Assembly: GCF_036662795.1 (NCBI RefSeq)
Contig: NZ_JBAFWZ010000016.1
Coordinates: 10,775-74,774, forward strand
Reading direction: 5' to 3'
DNA from: Lysinibacillus_B sp036662795
GTDB taxonomy: Bacteria > Bacillota > Bacilli > Bacillales_A > Planococcaceae
DNA: 64,000 bases
Shown: piece by piece, positions 15,500-22,729 of the stretch
Position numbering within the stretch: position 1 is the stretch's first letter
Layout of the letters: every line of letters starts with the position of its first letter
Position numbers and translations under genes: made by a program
Notes under the pieces: generated by a model
Told to the model about the DNA's origin: nothing
Seen by the model: the letters and a program-made list of their open reading frames with translations, nothing else
Database searches by the model: none

Positions 15500-15545
15500 T
15501 AAACAAAATGTTTCTAGTGCTCATTATTTTTGACGTTTTGTTTAG
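15500..15545. repeat. 10-bp inverted repeat between small gene and PP-loop gene
   Basis: CTAAACAAAA near 15500 and TTTTGTTTAG near 15536 are exact inverted copies flanking 26 nt. The second arm overlaps the stop of the upstream gene. It could be an operator or a long weak hairpin. Confidence 0.5.
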
Positions 15546-15865
15546 TATTCTGTTGATGCTATGATAAACGGCTCGTCTGTCGGAGTTGATAACATAACTT
15601 TTAGCCAATCGTTTAGTGTGACATTAAACGAATCTTCATCTTGCGGAATAATGTCACCAAGGATTTTTATAACACGGTCATATTCACTCTCTGTTAGTTC
15701 TCCCACTGAAATTACTATTTCTTTATCTAGTGATACCTCGCCTTCGAAATACTCCTCGACTTCTTCTCTTGGAACGAATTGCTCGTACCATTTTTTCGCT
15801 TCTTCTTCATTTTTAGCGGCTACTAAATCACAATCATTCATTTCAAACACTTTGTATTTTTCCAT
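15542..15865 (-). CDS. Hypothetical acidic phage protein, 107 residues
   Basis: Starts MEKYKVFEMNDCDLVAAKN at ATG 15865, with AAAGGAGAG upstream. The sequence is strongly acidic (EEVEEYFEGEV, DSFNVTLNDWLKV). Such acidic small proteins are common in phage early regions and may mimic DNA or bind host proteins. There is no recognised family. An in-frame upstream codon is rejected because the ribosome site lies downstream of it. Confidence 0.65.
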   Translation of the reverse strand: MEKYKVFEMNDCDLVAAKNEEEAKKWYEQFVPREEVEEYFEGEVSLDKEIVISVGELTESEYDRVIKILGDIIPQDEDSFNVTLNDWLKVMLSTPTDEPFIIASTEY

Positions 15866-15928
15866 CTCAATCTCTCCTTTTTTACTCTGCATTTTTTCTT
15901 ACGAGCATTGACGGATTGATGATTAATT

Positions 15929-16447
15929 TTAAGATTCTACTGGTGATAAATCTTTTTGAATCGCTTCGGTTAGCCTTGGAAGTAAGTTATCTCTTAATGC
16001 TTTATCATCTGGAGAATAATCCAAGCATCGATATTCATATGCATCATCAATTTCAGTACCGTAATACCAAGGATCAAACATGCCATCGTCGTAATCGTTA
16101 TAACAAGACCAAACATGGTCATATTCAGAACGCGCAAAATCTTCGTCTATCGAGCCATCACGACGGGCCTCTAATATATACTTCACGATGTTTTTTAAAG
16201 TTGCTTCTGCATCTAATTCTTGTGTTTTACCGCACCCTAAATGCAATTTATTTAAAATATAACCATAAGAGTTTCGGTCAAAAAACTTCCTAAAGTCATC
16301 CATACCATGATGCGTCCAACGGAATGAATAATTACCATAATCAGTTACACAACTGAATAAACCTGTTGAATCTAACAAAAATATCCCCCAACCTTCACCG
16401 TCAATTGAAGGAATTTCATACCTCCAATATTGGATTTTTTCACTCAT
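15929..16447 (-). CDS. Hypothetical phage protein, 172 residues
   Basis: Starts MSEKIQYWRYEIPSIDGEG at ATG 16447 after AGGAAGGAG. It resembles proteins found in early regions of many Firmicute prophages with the motif GNYSFRWTHHGMDDFRKFF; these have no known function. It contains a C-terminal acidic part with DDGMFDPWYYGTEIDDAYE. Neighbouring genes are early accessory ones on the same strand. Confidence 0.7.
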   Translation of the reverse strand: MSEKIQYWRYEIPSIDGEGWGIFLLDSTGLFSCVTDYGNYSFRWTHHGMDDFRKFFDRNSYGYILNKLHLGCGKTQELDAEATLKNIVKYILEARRDGSIDEDFARSEYDHVWSCYNDYDDGMFDPWYYGTEIDDAYEYRCLDYSPDDKALRDNLLPRLTEAIQKDLSPVES

Positions 16448-16491
16448 AAATATCTCCTTCCTGCTACTCAACATTTTGATTCTTGTACCGA

Positions 16492-16731
16492 CTAAGCACT
16501 CTTCTTCCTAAGCACCGCCCAGCAATTCTTATAAACACTGCTCTCTGAAAACACCGATTTATGACCTAGCCCATTATGCCGTCTATCAAAATGCTTTTTC
16601 TCCTGCTCATTACTACCCTGGCGTATTACCTCAAAGCCCCTAGCTGTTAAATCAGCAATTGCAATATTTAACTCGGATTCATTCTTTCTGTTGATCTTCA
16701 CTTCACCATTCCACTCTCTGCCCCATCTCAT
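16492..16731 (-). CDS. Hypothetical small phage protein, 79 residues
   Basis: Starts MRWGREWNGEVKINRKN. The middle segment IADLTARGFEVIRQG is typical of a small alpha-beta fold. The start is 2 nt after the stop of the zinc-binding protein, whose end provides GTGGGGT as ribosome site, so they are coupled. No function is known. Confidence 0.6.
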   Translation of the reverse strand: MRWGREWNGEVKINRKNESELNIAIADLTARGFEVIRQGSNEQEKKHFDRRHNGLGHKSVFSESSVYKNCWAVLRKKSA

Positions 16732-16733
16732 GA

Positions 16734-16922
16734 TTACCCCACCTTTTGTTTTATTGTGGCATCTAGCACACTACCAATCTCAATGAACTCATCTCGTACT
16801 GGACACTTTAAACAAGCATCTGAATAGTTGTATTGCTGACGATAAGGACACTTGCGACAACGGTTATTAAACAGCAGCGTTTGTCTGTCTAAAGCCTCAA
16901 TGCGTGTATAAGTTAGCTCCAT
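16734..16922 (-). CDS. Small zinc-ribbon-like phage protein
   Basis: 62 residues with two CxxC knuckles, CRKCPYRQ and CLKCPVRDE, spaced by 13 residues, and a helix after them. This looks like a structural zinc site. Proteins like this accompany RecU genes in Gram-positive phages. Its start follows the RecU stop by about a dozen bases. It is probably a nucleic acid or protein binding accessory. Confidence 0.7.
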   Translation of the reverse strand: MELTYTRIEALDRQTLLFNNRCRKCPYRQQYNYSDACLKCPVRDEFIEIGSVLDATIKQKVG

Positions 16923-16934
16923 TCGACCGTCACC

Positions 16935-17441
16935 TCATATCGCCTCTAAATAATGCAGCGTGTACCCGTCTTTCGATTTCACTTCTTGCCCCATCTTTTC
17001 AAATTCGTCATAAGCGATAGATTTACGACCACCACTTTCAGCTCGTTCCATAGCCCATTTAAGCGTTGCAAATGGAAGGTAGTAGTATTTGTCGTATTTG
17101 CTAAAATAAACGATTAGGAAAGCGACTGCGCCTTTTTCTGCCCATGATTTCAATAAGTTATATTGGTGCTTCTCTAAATTAGCTAAAGGAAAATTCGTTC
17201 CAGAAATTTGTTTTGCATCAAAAATCAATGCAGTGCCTTTATAAATGCCACAGTAGTCAACCCATGTTGCCTTTTCTTTACGGCCTTTAATAGTTCGCCC
17301 GAAATCTTCTATAATCTGCACTGGTGTTGGGATTTTATTAACCTCTGCTACCCCTGCATTGCGATATTTATTATTTGCCATGTCGATAATGCGCTCCAGG
17401 TGCATCCCTCGATTGGCGTATGATCTGTTTTTGTATGTCAC
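16935..17441 (-). CDS. recU: Phage Holliday junction resolvase, RecU type
   Basis: 168 residues. It shows the RecU pattern: NRGMHLERIIDMAN at the N-terminus, then KATWVDYCGIYKGTALIFDAKQ with the acidic metal-binding residues and the catalytic Lys, and HQYNLLKSWAEKGAVAFLIV. It resolves four-way junctions made during replication and RecT-dependent recombination. The start is GTG at 17441, with AGGAGGGGC upstream. It partners with the RecT and YqaJ genes upstream in the same operon. Confidence 0.9.
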   Translation of the reverse strand: MTYKNRSYANRGMHLERIIDMANNKYRNAGVAEVNKIPTPVQIIEDFGRTIKGRKEKATWVDYCGIYKGTALIFDAKQISGTNFPLANLEKHQYNLLKSWAEKGAVAFLIVYFSKYDKYYYLPFATLKWAMERAESGGRKSIAYDEFEKMGQEVKSKDGYTLHYLEAI

Positions 17442-17452
17442 TGCTGCCCCTC

Positions 17453-17608
17453 CTAACTAACCCTTGCCTGACGCTCTCGTTCCCTATGTTCTAAATACAA
17501 ATTACGCCATCCTTCTGCTTTAGCTTCTGCAAGCTCATCATCCGTAAAGTGCCCAACCCTACGGACCATTTGCTGATCAACTTGCTTGTACAACGTGACT
17601 ACTCTCAT
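17453..17608 (-). CDS. Small phage protein, 51 residues
   Basis: Starts MRVVTLYKQVDQQMVRRVG at ATG 17608, with GAGGTGATACC upstream. It ends ERERQARVS. The helical, charged segment DDELAEAKAEGWRNLYLEH resembles small early phage proteins. It lies between an 77-residue gene and recU on the same strand. Confidence 0.65.
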   Translation of the reverse strand: MRVVTLYKQVDQQMVRRVGHFTDDELAEAKAEGWRNLYLEHRERERQARVS

Positions 17609-17638
17609 TTGGTATCACCTCGTCAATCGTCACTTGTT

Positions 17639-17872
17639 TTACGATGCTTTTACATATTTCGAATTAACTGCCGTGTACTCAATTTCGAACTGTAGCCCTT
17701 CCGTGAGCTTCGTTCTGTTGTTGATTGCATCAGCCATTTCGTCACCGTCAAAGCATATCGTTCTGAAAGTACGCTTTCCGTCCACTAGCCAATAAATGCG
17801 GCAATATTCAAATGTCCTAAACCCAACATGCGTTACTCCGTTTCCTGCTACATGCATATCTTTAAATGGCAT
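17639..17872 (-). CDS. Hypothetical small phage protein, 77 residues
   Basis: Starts MPFKDMHVAGNGVTHVGF at ATG 17872, with CAGGTGAAC upstream; a GTG three codons earlier is also possible. It contains YCRIYWLVDGKRTFRTICF, a likely beta hairpin. It overlaps the YopX-like gene end by 11 nt, so both are coupled. No family is recognised. Confidence 0.6.
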   Translation of the reverse strand: MPFKDMHVAGNGVTHVGFRTFEYCRIYWLVDGKRTFRTICFDGDEMADAINNRTKLTEGLQFEIEYTAVNSKYVKAS

Positions 17873-18287
17873 TTTGTTCACCTGCCAATAGCTCTGGATT
17901 TTCGTAAATGTTGCCGATGATTTTATAACTCTGTCTAATCGACTTATCGAAATCGATGTATTGCTTGCCGTAATCTTTTGTGTAAGCTAAAAATCTATAA
18001 CGCATTTCTTTTTCGTCATAAACAACCACTGCGTTTGCCTTGAAATGTTCTCGACCTTGTTTCCACCCGAAATAAACACTACTTTTCAACGGCACAATAT
18101 CACCTTCATATAATTCAATGTCACCGTTTACTTTTAGGCCTGTGTATTGCATATAAACCACGCCATCTTCTTGCTCTTCGTTCGTTATGCATGTATACAT
18201 AGCGTGTGTTTCTTGGTCCATATCAATCAGTTGCTCATGCGATAATAATTCATTTTCGAACCATGCTCGAAACTTAATCTCCCTCAT
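17862..18287 (-). CDS. YopX-family phage protein
   Basis: 141 residues with the YopX signature: MREIKFRAW at the N-terminus, YTGLKVNGDIELYEGDIV in the middle and YKIIGNIYENPELL at the C-terminus. YopX proteins occur widely in Firmicute prophages and have an unknown, probably multimeric, role in early gene modules. Start ATG 18287 follows GGAGGGCAAT directly. Confidence 0.9.
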   Translation of the reverse strand: MREIKFRAWFENELLSHEQLIDMDQETHAMYTCITNEEQEDGVVYMQYTGLKVNGDIELYEGDIVPLKSSVYFGWKQGREHFKANAVVVYDEKEMRYRFLAYTKDYGKQYIDFDKSIRQSYKIIGNIYENPELLAGEQNAI

Positions 18288-18318
18288 ATTGCCCTCCAAT
18301 CAAGGGGCGTGGTGCCCC

Positions 18319-19152
18319 TTATGCTAATCGATAATTTAAAGACAAATCCTTTTCAACCGTCATAAAATACTGTTTACACATCATGTAGATTCTGGTGCCG
18401 AGCCCTTCATCAAGTGCAATCATTTCGTTAAAATCTAACTCGCTGCTGATAAAGATTGGCTTGTTATTCATCTGGCGGTAGTTAATCACTGCAAACAATT
18501 GTTTAAGCTCCCACTCACTAGCCTGCGGAACACGAATTCTTTTTCCATCACGATCCGGCTTACTAGCAGGCTTAAATAAGTCATCGATATATAAAATCTC
18601 AACTTCCTTCATGCGTATTAGCTTGGCTTCTAATTTCTCGAAGTCGTTGCGCAAATCGTTAAAGCCCTCAACATAAGGGAAATAAAGCACACTCTCTAAC
18701 TTTTTTTGCATCATGTTATTGGATAACGCTGTTAGTAAATGCGTTTTGCCACAACCAGGCTGTCCGAGTAGCGCAATGCTATTTTGTTCAGTCCCTTTGA
18801 TATCGCTGTATTCTTGAAAGTACTTCGTTGCAATATCCTTCATAGCTTTTGCTACAGGACGGTTCGTAATCTCATAGTTTGAGAATGTTTTATTTTTAAA
18901 CTCGTCCGTAATTTCACTAACTTTTAAGAGATTGTTCGCTCGCTTTTGTAGCTGGCAATCACAATCGACCCAAACTTCGTACTCTTTGCCTTTGGTGCAG
19001 CAGTCCTCTTCATCGACTTTCTTAACAATTAGGCCACCAACATCCTTGCATTTCGGACACTCATATTCACGTTCATTCAAGGCTTGACCGTTTTGTAATG
19101 ACTGTTGGTACTGTGTTTTGAGTCGCTCCATTACCTTTGCTATTGGATCCAT
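18319..19152 (-). CDS. Phage DnaC/DnaI-type helicase loader
   Basis: 277 residues. A cysteine-rich N-terminal zinc part (C32, C35, C64, C66) precedes an AAA+ core with Walker A GQPGCGKT (130-137) and Walker B EILYIDDLF. It loads the replicative helicase at the phage origin together with the DnaD-type initiator. ATG 19152 is chosen because AAAGGTGG lies 8 nt upstream. The first ~80 bp overlap the end of the initiator gene in another frame, so the two proteins are made in a coupled way. Confidence 0.9.
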   Translation of the reverse strand: MDPIAKVMERLKTQYQQSLQNGQALNEREYECPKCKDVGGLIVKKVDEEDCCTKGKEYEVWVDCDCQLQKRANNLLKVSEITDEFKNKTFSNYEITNRPVAKAMKDIATKYFQEYSDIKGTEQNSIALLGQPGCGKTHLLTALSNNMMQKKLESVLYFPYVEGFNDLRNDFEKLEAKLIRMKEVEILYIDDLFKPASKPDRDGKRIRVPQASEWELKQLFAVINYRQMNNKPIFISSELDFNEMIALDEGLGTRIYMMCKQYFMTVEKDLSLNYRLA

Positions 19153-20035
19153 TTGCTTGGCCACCTTTCGTTAAGAAGTCTTGATGCGTGTTAATAGCAT
19201 GTTCTGTAGACCAGCGTCGTAATATGCCATCGATGTAGTTAATAAACGGCTTTCCACGGTCCAATGCTATTTTCATAGCTTCAATGATTAAATCAGCATC
19301 TAAGTGTAGTTCCAGTAATTTGTTAATATCCTGGGCATCCCGATAATTTAATGAACGGAAATGCTCCTCGAAGAAAGTTTTGATTTTGATAAAAGATTCA
19401 TCTATGTGAGAAGGGAGAGGAGGAGCTTCTTTCTCTTCTTCTTTTTCTTTATCTTCTTCTTTATCTTCTTCTTTATCTTCTTCTTTATCTTCCCCCCTTG
19501 ACGTCGACGTATCGTATAACGTATCGTGAGAACCTTGATTTAATGGGGTTTCTTCATTTTTAGCTTTGTTAGCAGGATTTCCTTCTAACGAGTCGTTGCA
19601 CGTATCGTCACACGTAACGTAATACGATTCGAAAACTGATTTTATCGACTCGTTCGGAACACCTTCTGCCACGTATTCAATCAATGAAATATCCTTCACT
19701 TCTGGTAACTCTGACCTCACACAATCCAACATCGGCTTACCACCACGAGTAAGGTTGTATTTGCCCCAATTTTTGATGGCAATTTCACGAGTTTCTGGAT
19801 TGTATCTAATTAAATTATGATGTTCTGAAAACCGTTGCATCAGTGCATTTACACTTTCCATCGAGTAGCCAAGTTCGAATGCTATTTGCTTTTTTGTGAT
19901 GCTGTAAATGCCGATTTGTGTTGTCCGTTCATTTGTTAATAAGTAGAGGAAAAAGTATTTATCTTCGCCCGTCATTTCCTCAATTACATGCGGATCATTC
20001 CAAAATGATGTGTGAACTAAACGAAATTTAGCCAT
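19073..20035 (-). CDS. Phage replication initiator, DnaD-type
   Basis: 320 residues. The N-terminal ~110 residues form a winged-helix domain (KKQIAFELGYSMESVNALM). Residues ~120-210 are a linker with low-complexity KEED repeats encoded by a 12-bp tandem repeat (about 19435-19490). The C-terminal DnaD/DnaB2 domain includes RKFIN-like GKPFINYIDGILRRW. It binds the phage origin and recruits the DnaC-like loader encoded just downstream. The linker DNA carries iteron-like repeats, listed separately. Start ATG 20035 after GGAGGGCAAGGGCA. Confidence 0.88.
   Translation of the reverse strand: MAKFRLVHTSFWNDPHVIEEMTGEDKYFFLYLLTNERTTQIGIYSITKKQIAFELGYSMESVNALMQRFSEHHNLIRYNPETREIAIKNWGKYNLTRGGKPMLDCVRSELPEVKDISLIEYVAEGVPNESIKSVFESYYVTCDDTCNDSLEGNPANKAKNEETPLNQGSHDTLYDTSTSRGEDKEEDKEEDKEEDKEKEEEKEAPPLPSHIDESFIKIKTFFEEHFRSLNYRDAQDINKLLELHLDADLIIEAMKIALDRGKPFINYIDGILRRWSTEHAINTHQDFLTKGGQANGSNSKGNGATQNTVPTVITKRSSLE
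19501..19652. repeat. Iteron-like repeats in the initiator gene, candidate phage origin
   Basis: ACGTATCGT occurs three times exactly (19507-19515, 19519-19527, 19600-19608), with ACGTAACGT at 19612-19620. The palindrome ACGTCGACGT lies at 19501-19510. CGAGTCG (19589) and CGACTCG (19646) bracket the second group. The repeats sit in the coding region for the flexible linker of the initiator, the place where lambda-like phages carry their origin. Origin function is inferred. Confidence 0.5.
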
Positions 20036-20069
20036 TGCCCTTGCCCTCCTAGTTATGAATCAAAGGGGA

Positions 20070-20870
20070 TTACTCCCCCTCTGTTACCTCAAATTCTGGT
20101 GCCTCAATGAAAAACTCTGTATCTGGAGTAATATCCTTCATTTCACGTTTTGGAGCTGTACCTTCATCGTGCGCCACTTGTTGTTGCATTTCGACACTTA
20201 TCGGTAGGTACTTCCACATGTGACGTACAACGGTTTTCTTTGCCATTTCTTCGTAGTCTGTAGCCCACGGAGAATAGTTTGAATTAGCAGCTTTTGAGCG
20301 ACCTTTACGCTTCTCGATTTCCGCTTTCGACATAAACTCAAACTGATAGCCTCCATCTTTGAAATGCGCTACCGCATAAGCCCCCACAAATTGACCCTTT
20401 TCAGCCTCCATAGACGGCTTGTGTTGGAGTTTTGGTTTTAACCCTAATTCGTATTCGAACTCATCCTTTTCGTACACCGCATGGGCGTAAATTGACTGAA
20501 TGTGACCACTTCGACGAGCAAGATCAATCATGCCCTTATAACCGATAATGAATTGAACTTCTGTAATACCTTTTTTATTATTTTTGAAAGGAAGTAAGTA
20601 ACAGTGACCCATCAAACCAGGTTCCAAACCTAATTGTGCCGCTTGCATTACTGCTCCTAACAAACTCGAAACATCTGCATCTTTAAGTGCTGGAGTTGTG
20701 CGAATAGTTGTCATTGCTAAGCGCATTAAACGGTCAACATCCATGTGTTTAGGTAAAGCTTGAGCCATAGCCGGAGCCATTTGTTTTAAATAATCATCAA
20801 TAGTTTTAGGTTTCTGCTGTGCAGCTGGTGCCTGTTGCATTTGAGCCTTTAAATCGTTTGTAGTTGCCAT
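20070..20870 (-). CDS. recT: RecT single-strand annealing recombinase
   Basis: 266 residues with the RecT family pattern: LPKHMDVDRLMRLAMTTI, SLLGAVMQAAQLGLEPG, a central EVQFIIGYKGMIDLARRSG and a C-terminal MAKKTVVRHMWKYLPIS. It coats the single strands made by the YqaJ exonuclease and anneals homologous DNA. The two genes are 2 nt apart. The low-complexity N-terminus (QQAPAAQQKP) is usual. Start ATG 20870. Confidence 0.96.
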   Translation of the reverse strand: MATTNDLKAQMQQAPAAQQKPKTIDDYLKQMAPAMAQALPKHMDVDRLMRLAMTTIRTTPALKDADVSSLLGAVMQAAQLGLEPGLMGHCYLLPFKNNKKGITEVQFIIGYKGMIDLARRSGHIQSIYAHAVYEKDEFEYELGLKPKLQHKPSMEAEKGQFVGAYAVAHFKDGGYQFEFMSKAEIEKRKGRSKAANSNYSPWATDYEEMAKKTVVRHMWKYLPISVEMQQQVAHDEGTAPKREMKDITPDTEFFIEAPEFEVTEGE

Positions 20871-20872
20871 AA

Positions 20873-21802
20873 TTAATTAGCCTCCTTAATCGATAAACGA
20901 CGTGATAATGATTCATTACAATATTTCTTATATACTTCTGGCTGTTCTGCCTTTAATCGCTTGCTGTCAATGCGATTAGATGTGATTGTTTTATAAATGA
21001 CTTTGAAACGATTGGAATGACCTTCCGCTGCATCTTCCAGTGTTAATTTCAGTTGATTTTCATACTCTTTACGTTGAGACTCTAGTTGCTTTTCCTCAGC
21101 TTTTAACGATTCAATCGCTTCAATAACTGTGTTCATCTGCTCGTCCAACATAATGGCCGAACCGTCATCTTGTGGGTACATCTTTGCTAAAAACTCACTA
21201 GCTGATGAACTGCCATCGATTGCAGGTGGTACGTTAGCAAGTACGTGATTTTCCCAGAAGTCTTTTTCTCGCTCGATCATTAACTGGATAAACTCATCGT
21301 CTCGCTCAACTTCTTTCCAAACGAAGTTGTTACCGCCAATTAATACCGCAATATAAGCCTTTTCAAAGCCAGTAACCGCTAGGTAATGTTGCAACTGACA
21401 GATGTATGCAGCTGGTACCTCGTCACCTTCCCAGGCATCTTTGTTGTATGTGGAAGTAGTTTTGCATTCAAGAAGCGCCTTTTCACCCACAATTCGACGG
21501 TCAAGGTTAGCTGTCATAAACGGATAATCAGTGTGGCGTAACATGCGATTAACACGCTGCACTTTCTTCCCAGTACGCTTTGCAAACTCTTGAGCAACTA
21601 CATCTTCTAAGACATTGCCCCAGTAAATAAATTCATTATCGATTTCTTCAGCAAAATCAGATGTTTTATCGATATATAATTGAAACGCTGATTTCCAACG
21701 GTTAAAACCAAGGATTGCCGATGCATCCGAACCACCAATACCGCTTTTACGTAACTGTAGCCATTCGATACGGCTCATTTCTTTAGTAGAAACTGCTTCC
21801 AT
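20873..21802 (-). CDS. YqaJ-type recombination exonuclease
   Basis: 309 residues. The N-terminal RKSGIGGSDASAILGFNRW and the core residues in NLDRRIVGEKALLECKTTS (Asp, Glu, Lys of the PD-(D/E)XK nuclease fold) and a downstream CQLQHYLAVTGF identify the lambda-exonuclease-like YqaJ family. It digests one strand from DNA ends to give the substrate for RecT. The C-terminal 80 residues contain a coiled coil. Start ATG 21802 after GGAGGGCATTGAA. Confidence 0.95.
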   Translation of the reverse strand: MEAVSTKEMSRIEWLQLRKSGIGGSDASAILGFNRWKSAFQLYIDKTSDFAEEIDNEFIYWGNVLEDVVAQEFAKRTGKKVQRVNRMLRHTDYPFMTANLDRRIVGEKALLECKTTSTYNKDAWEGDEVPAAYICQLQHYLAVTGFEKAYIAVLIGGNNFVWKEVERDDEFIQLMIEREKDFWENHVLANVPPAIDGSSSASEFLAKMYPQDDGSAIMLDEQMNTVIEAIESLKAEEKQLESQRKEYENQLKLTLEDAAEGHSNRFKVIYKTITSNRIDSKRLKAEQPEVYKKYCNESLSRRLSIKEAN

Positions 21803-21846
21803 TTCAATGCCCTCCTATGTTAAAATCAGTAAAAATATTTGATTTT

Positions 21847-21875
21847 AGAGACCACTTTGCAGAGTGGTCTTTTTT
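21847..21875 (+). terminator. Plus-strand hairpin with T-run upstream of yqaJ
   Basis: AGACCACT and AGTGGTCT (21849-21870) followed by TTTTTT on the plus strand. There is no plus-strand gene; a weak -10 TAAAAT at 21821 could start a ~45 nt transcript. It lies between the yqaJ leader and the zinc-binding gene. Confidence 0.5.
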
Positions 21876-22059
21876 ATGCGATTTTTTTCACCAGATCGTT
21901 ATCGAACAACCAACGAACTAAACAATCTGTACTGCAAAATGTTAAATCCTCATACTCAACAACTTGTTCATCTTCTCCACAATATTCACAAGGTTTCACT
22001 TCTGGAGTACAACCATCTGCATAACCTGTGTGTATCATGTTCTCGATAACTGCATGCAT
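21874..22059 (-). CDS. Small zinc-finger-like phage protein, 61 residues
   Basis: Starts MHAVIENMIHTGYADG at ATG 22059, with AGGTGAATAGA upstream. CEYCGEDE and a second pair in FCSTDCLVRWLF (C-x3-C) would bind one zinc. Similar short proteins are found in Firmicute phage early regions with no known role. The gene lies just before yqaJ. Confidence 0.65.
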   Translation of the reverse strand: MHAVIENMIHTGYADGCTPEVKPCEYCGEDEQVVEYEDLTFCSTDCLVRWLFDNDLVKKIA

Positions 22060-22127
22060 TCTATTCACCTACTTTCTGATGGCATCCCATCAAGCAGCCA
22101 ACGATTCGTTGCTAGGAGGGATTTTCA

Positions 22128-22160
22128 ATGGCAGAGAAAATCCGATTCGTAAATTCGTAG
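22128..22160 (+). other. Plus-strand micro-ORF with strong ribosome site
   Basis: ATG at 22128 has AGGAGGG 7 nt upstream and encodes only MAEKIRFVNS before TAG. It precedes a strong plus-strand promoter by 20 nt. It could be a leader peptide, or the remnant of a truncated gene. Confidence 0.35.
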
Positions 22161-22174
22161 ACTGCTTGACGAGA

Positions 22175-22266
22175 GCGAATTTACATTCGCACTGTCTTTT
22201 GATATAATGCTATTAACTGAGTTTGACCTAGCTGTTTAATCGTTGGCGCGATTAAGCAGTTTTTTG
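22175..22266 (+). ncRNA. Short plus-strand promoter-terminator unit in the early region
   Basis: A strong promoter: TTTACA (22180-22185), 17 nt, TATAAT (22203-22208). The -35 box lies in the palindrome GCGAAT-TTAC-ATTCGC (22175-22190), a likely operator. A stem of CTGTTTAATCG with CGATTAAGCAG (22232-22259), followed by TTTTTT, ends the unit. The expected RNA is ~53 nt, antisense to early leftward transcription. No reading frame is present. Confidence 0.6.
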
Positions 22267-22332
22267 TTTTCTCCAATGTAATGCCACTAATTCTTCTTTT
22301 AGCGATAATCGTTTTTTCTTCCAAAACCACAT
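22252..22332 (-). CDS. Tiny phage peptide, 26 residues
   Basis: MWFWKKKRLSLKEELVALHW, starting at ATG 22332 with GGGGTGAATGCA upstream, inside the end of the preceding small membrane gene. Amphipathic and basic. The stop overlaps the plus-strand terminator stem. Its translation is uncertain. Confidence 0.4.
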   Translation of the reverse strand: MWFWKKKRLSLKEELVALHWRKQKTA

Positions 22333-22337
22333 TGCAT

Positions 22338-22472
22338 TCACCCCACTGAAATTAATACGAACGATAATATTGCTACCATCACTAGATACGGACCAACTAA
22401 CCAGCAGTAATCAGATAATGATGGTTCTTGTCCTTCCTCAAACACCAACGCTTTATCCAGTAACTTTTTCAA
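22338..22472 (-). CDS. Small phage membrane protein, 44 residues
   Basis: Start TTG at 22472, encoding KKLLDKALVFEEGQEPSLSD followed by a hydrophobic helix YLVMVAILSFVLISVG. GAGGAGG lies 12 nt upstream, inside the preceding gene. One transmembrane segment near the C-terminus is clear. It could be an exclusion or membrane-stress peptide; the function is unknown. Confidence 0.5.
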   Translation of the reverse strand: MKKLLDKALVFEEGQEPSLSDYCWLVGPYLVMVAILSFVLISVG

Positions 22473-22716
22473 AACGTTTAACAGCCTCCTCTAATCCTTG
22501 CTTGCTCATTTGATTAATAATCCGATTAAAATTAATACGATCTTGTAAATGGCGTTTACGTAATGCGAGTGTTTTACTTAACTTTTGTATACGCATACCG
22601 CAATCTGCAGCTTTTCTTAAATCGCCGACTTTGTTATAAACAGCTACTTCTTTAAATGCATCCTCTAACATCGATGTTAGATTGGCTATTTCAGCTTCGA
22701 GTTGTTTTGTGTTCAT
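22453..22716 (-). CDS. Coiled-coil phage protein, 87 residues
   Basis: Starts MNTKQLEAEIANLTSMLED at ATG 22716 with AGGGGGAACACG upstream. Almost all of it is predicted helix with heptads, and KLSKTLALRKRHLQDRI is basic. It has no recognised domain. It lies next to an XRE regulator in the early operon. Confidence 0.6.
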   Translation of the reverse strand: MNTKQLEAEIANLTSMLEDAFKEVAVYNKVGDLRKAADCGMRIQKLSKTLALRKRHLQDRINFNRIINQMSKQGLEEAVKRFEKVTG

Positions 22717-22729
22717 CGTGTTCCCCCTC

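Noticed and set aside
15561..15911. Plus-strand frame of 116 codons opposite the acidic phage gene
   Set aside because: Serine-rich antisense image of the real acidic gene, without a ribosome site.
19435..19490. CRISPR-like or phase-variable repeat in the initiator gene
   Set aside because: A 12-bp repeat that encodes KEED in frame; copy changes keep the frame, so no on-off switching is expected.
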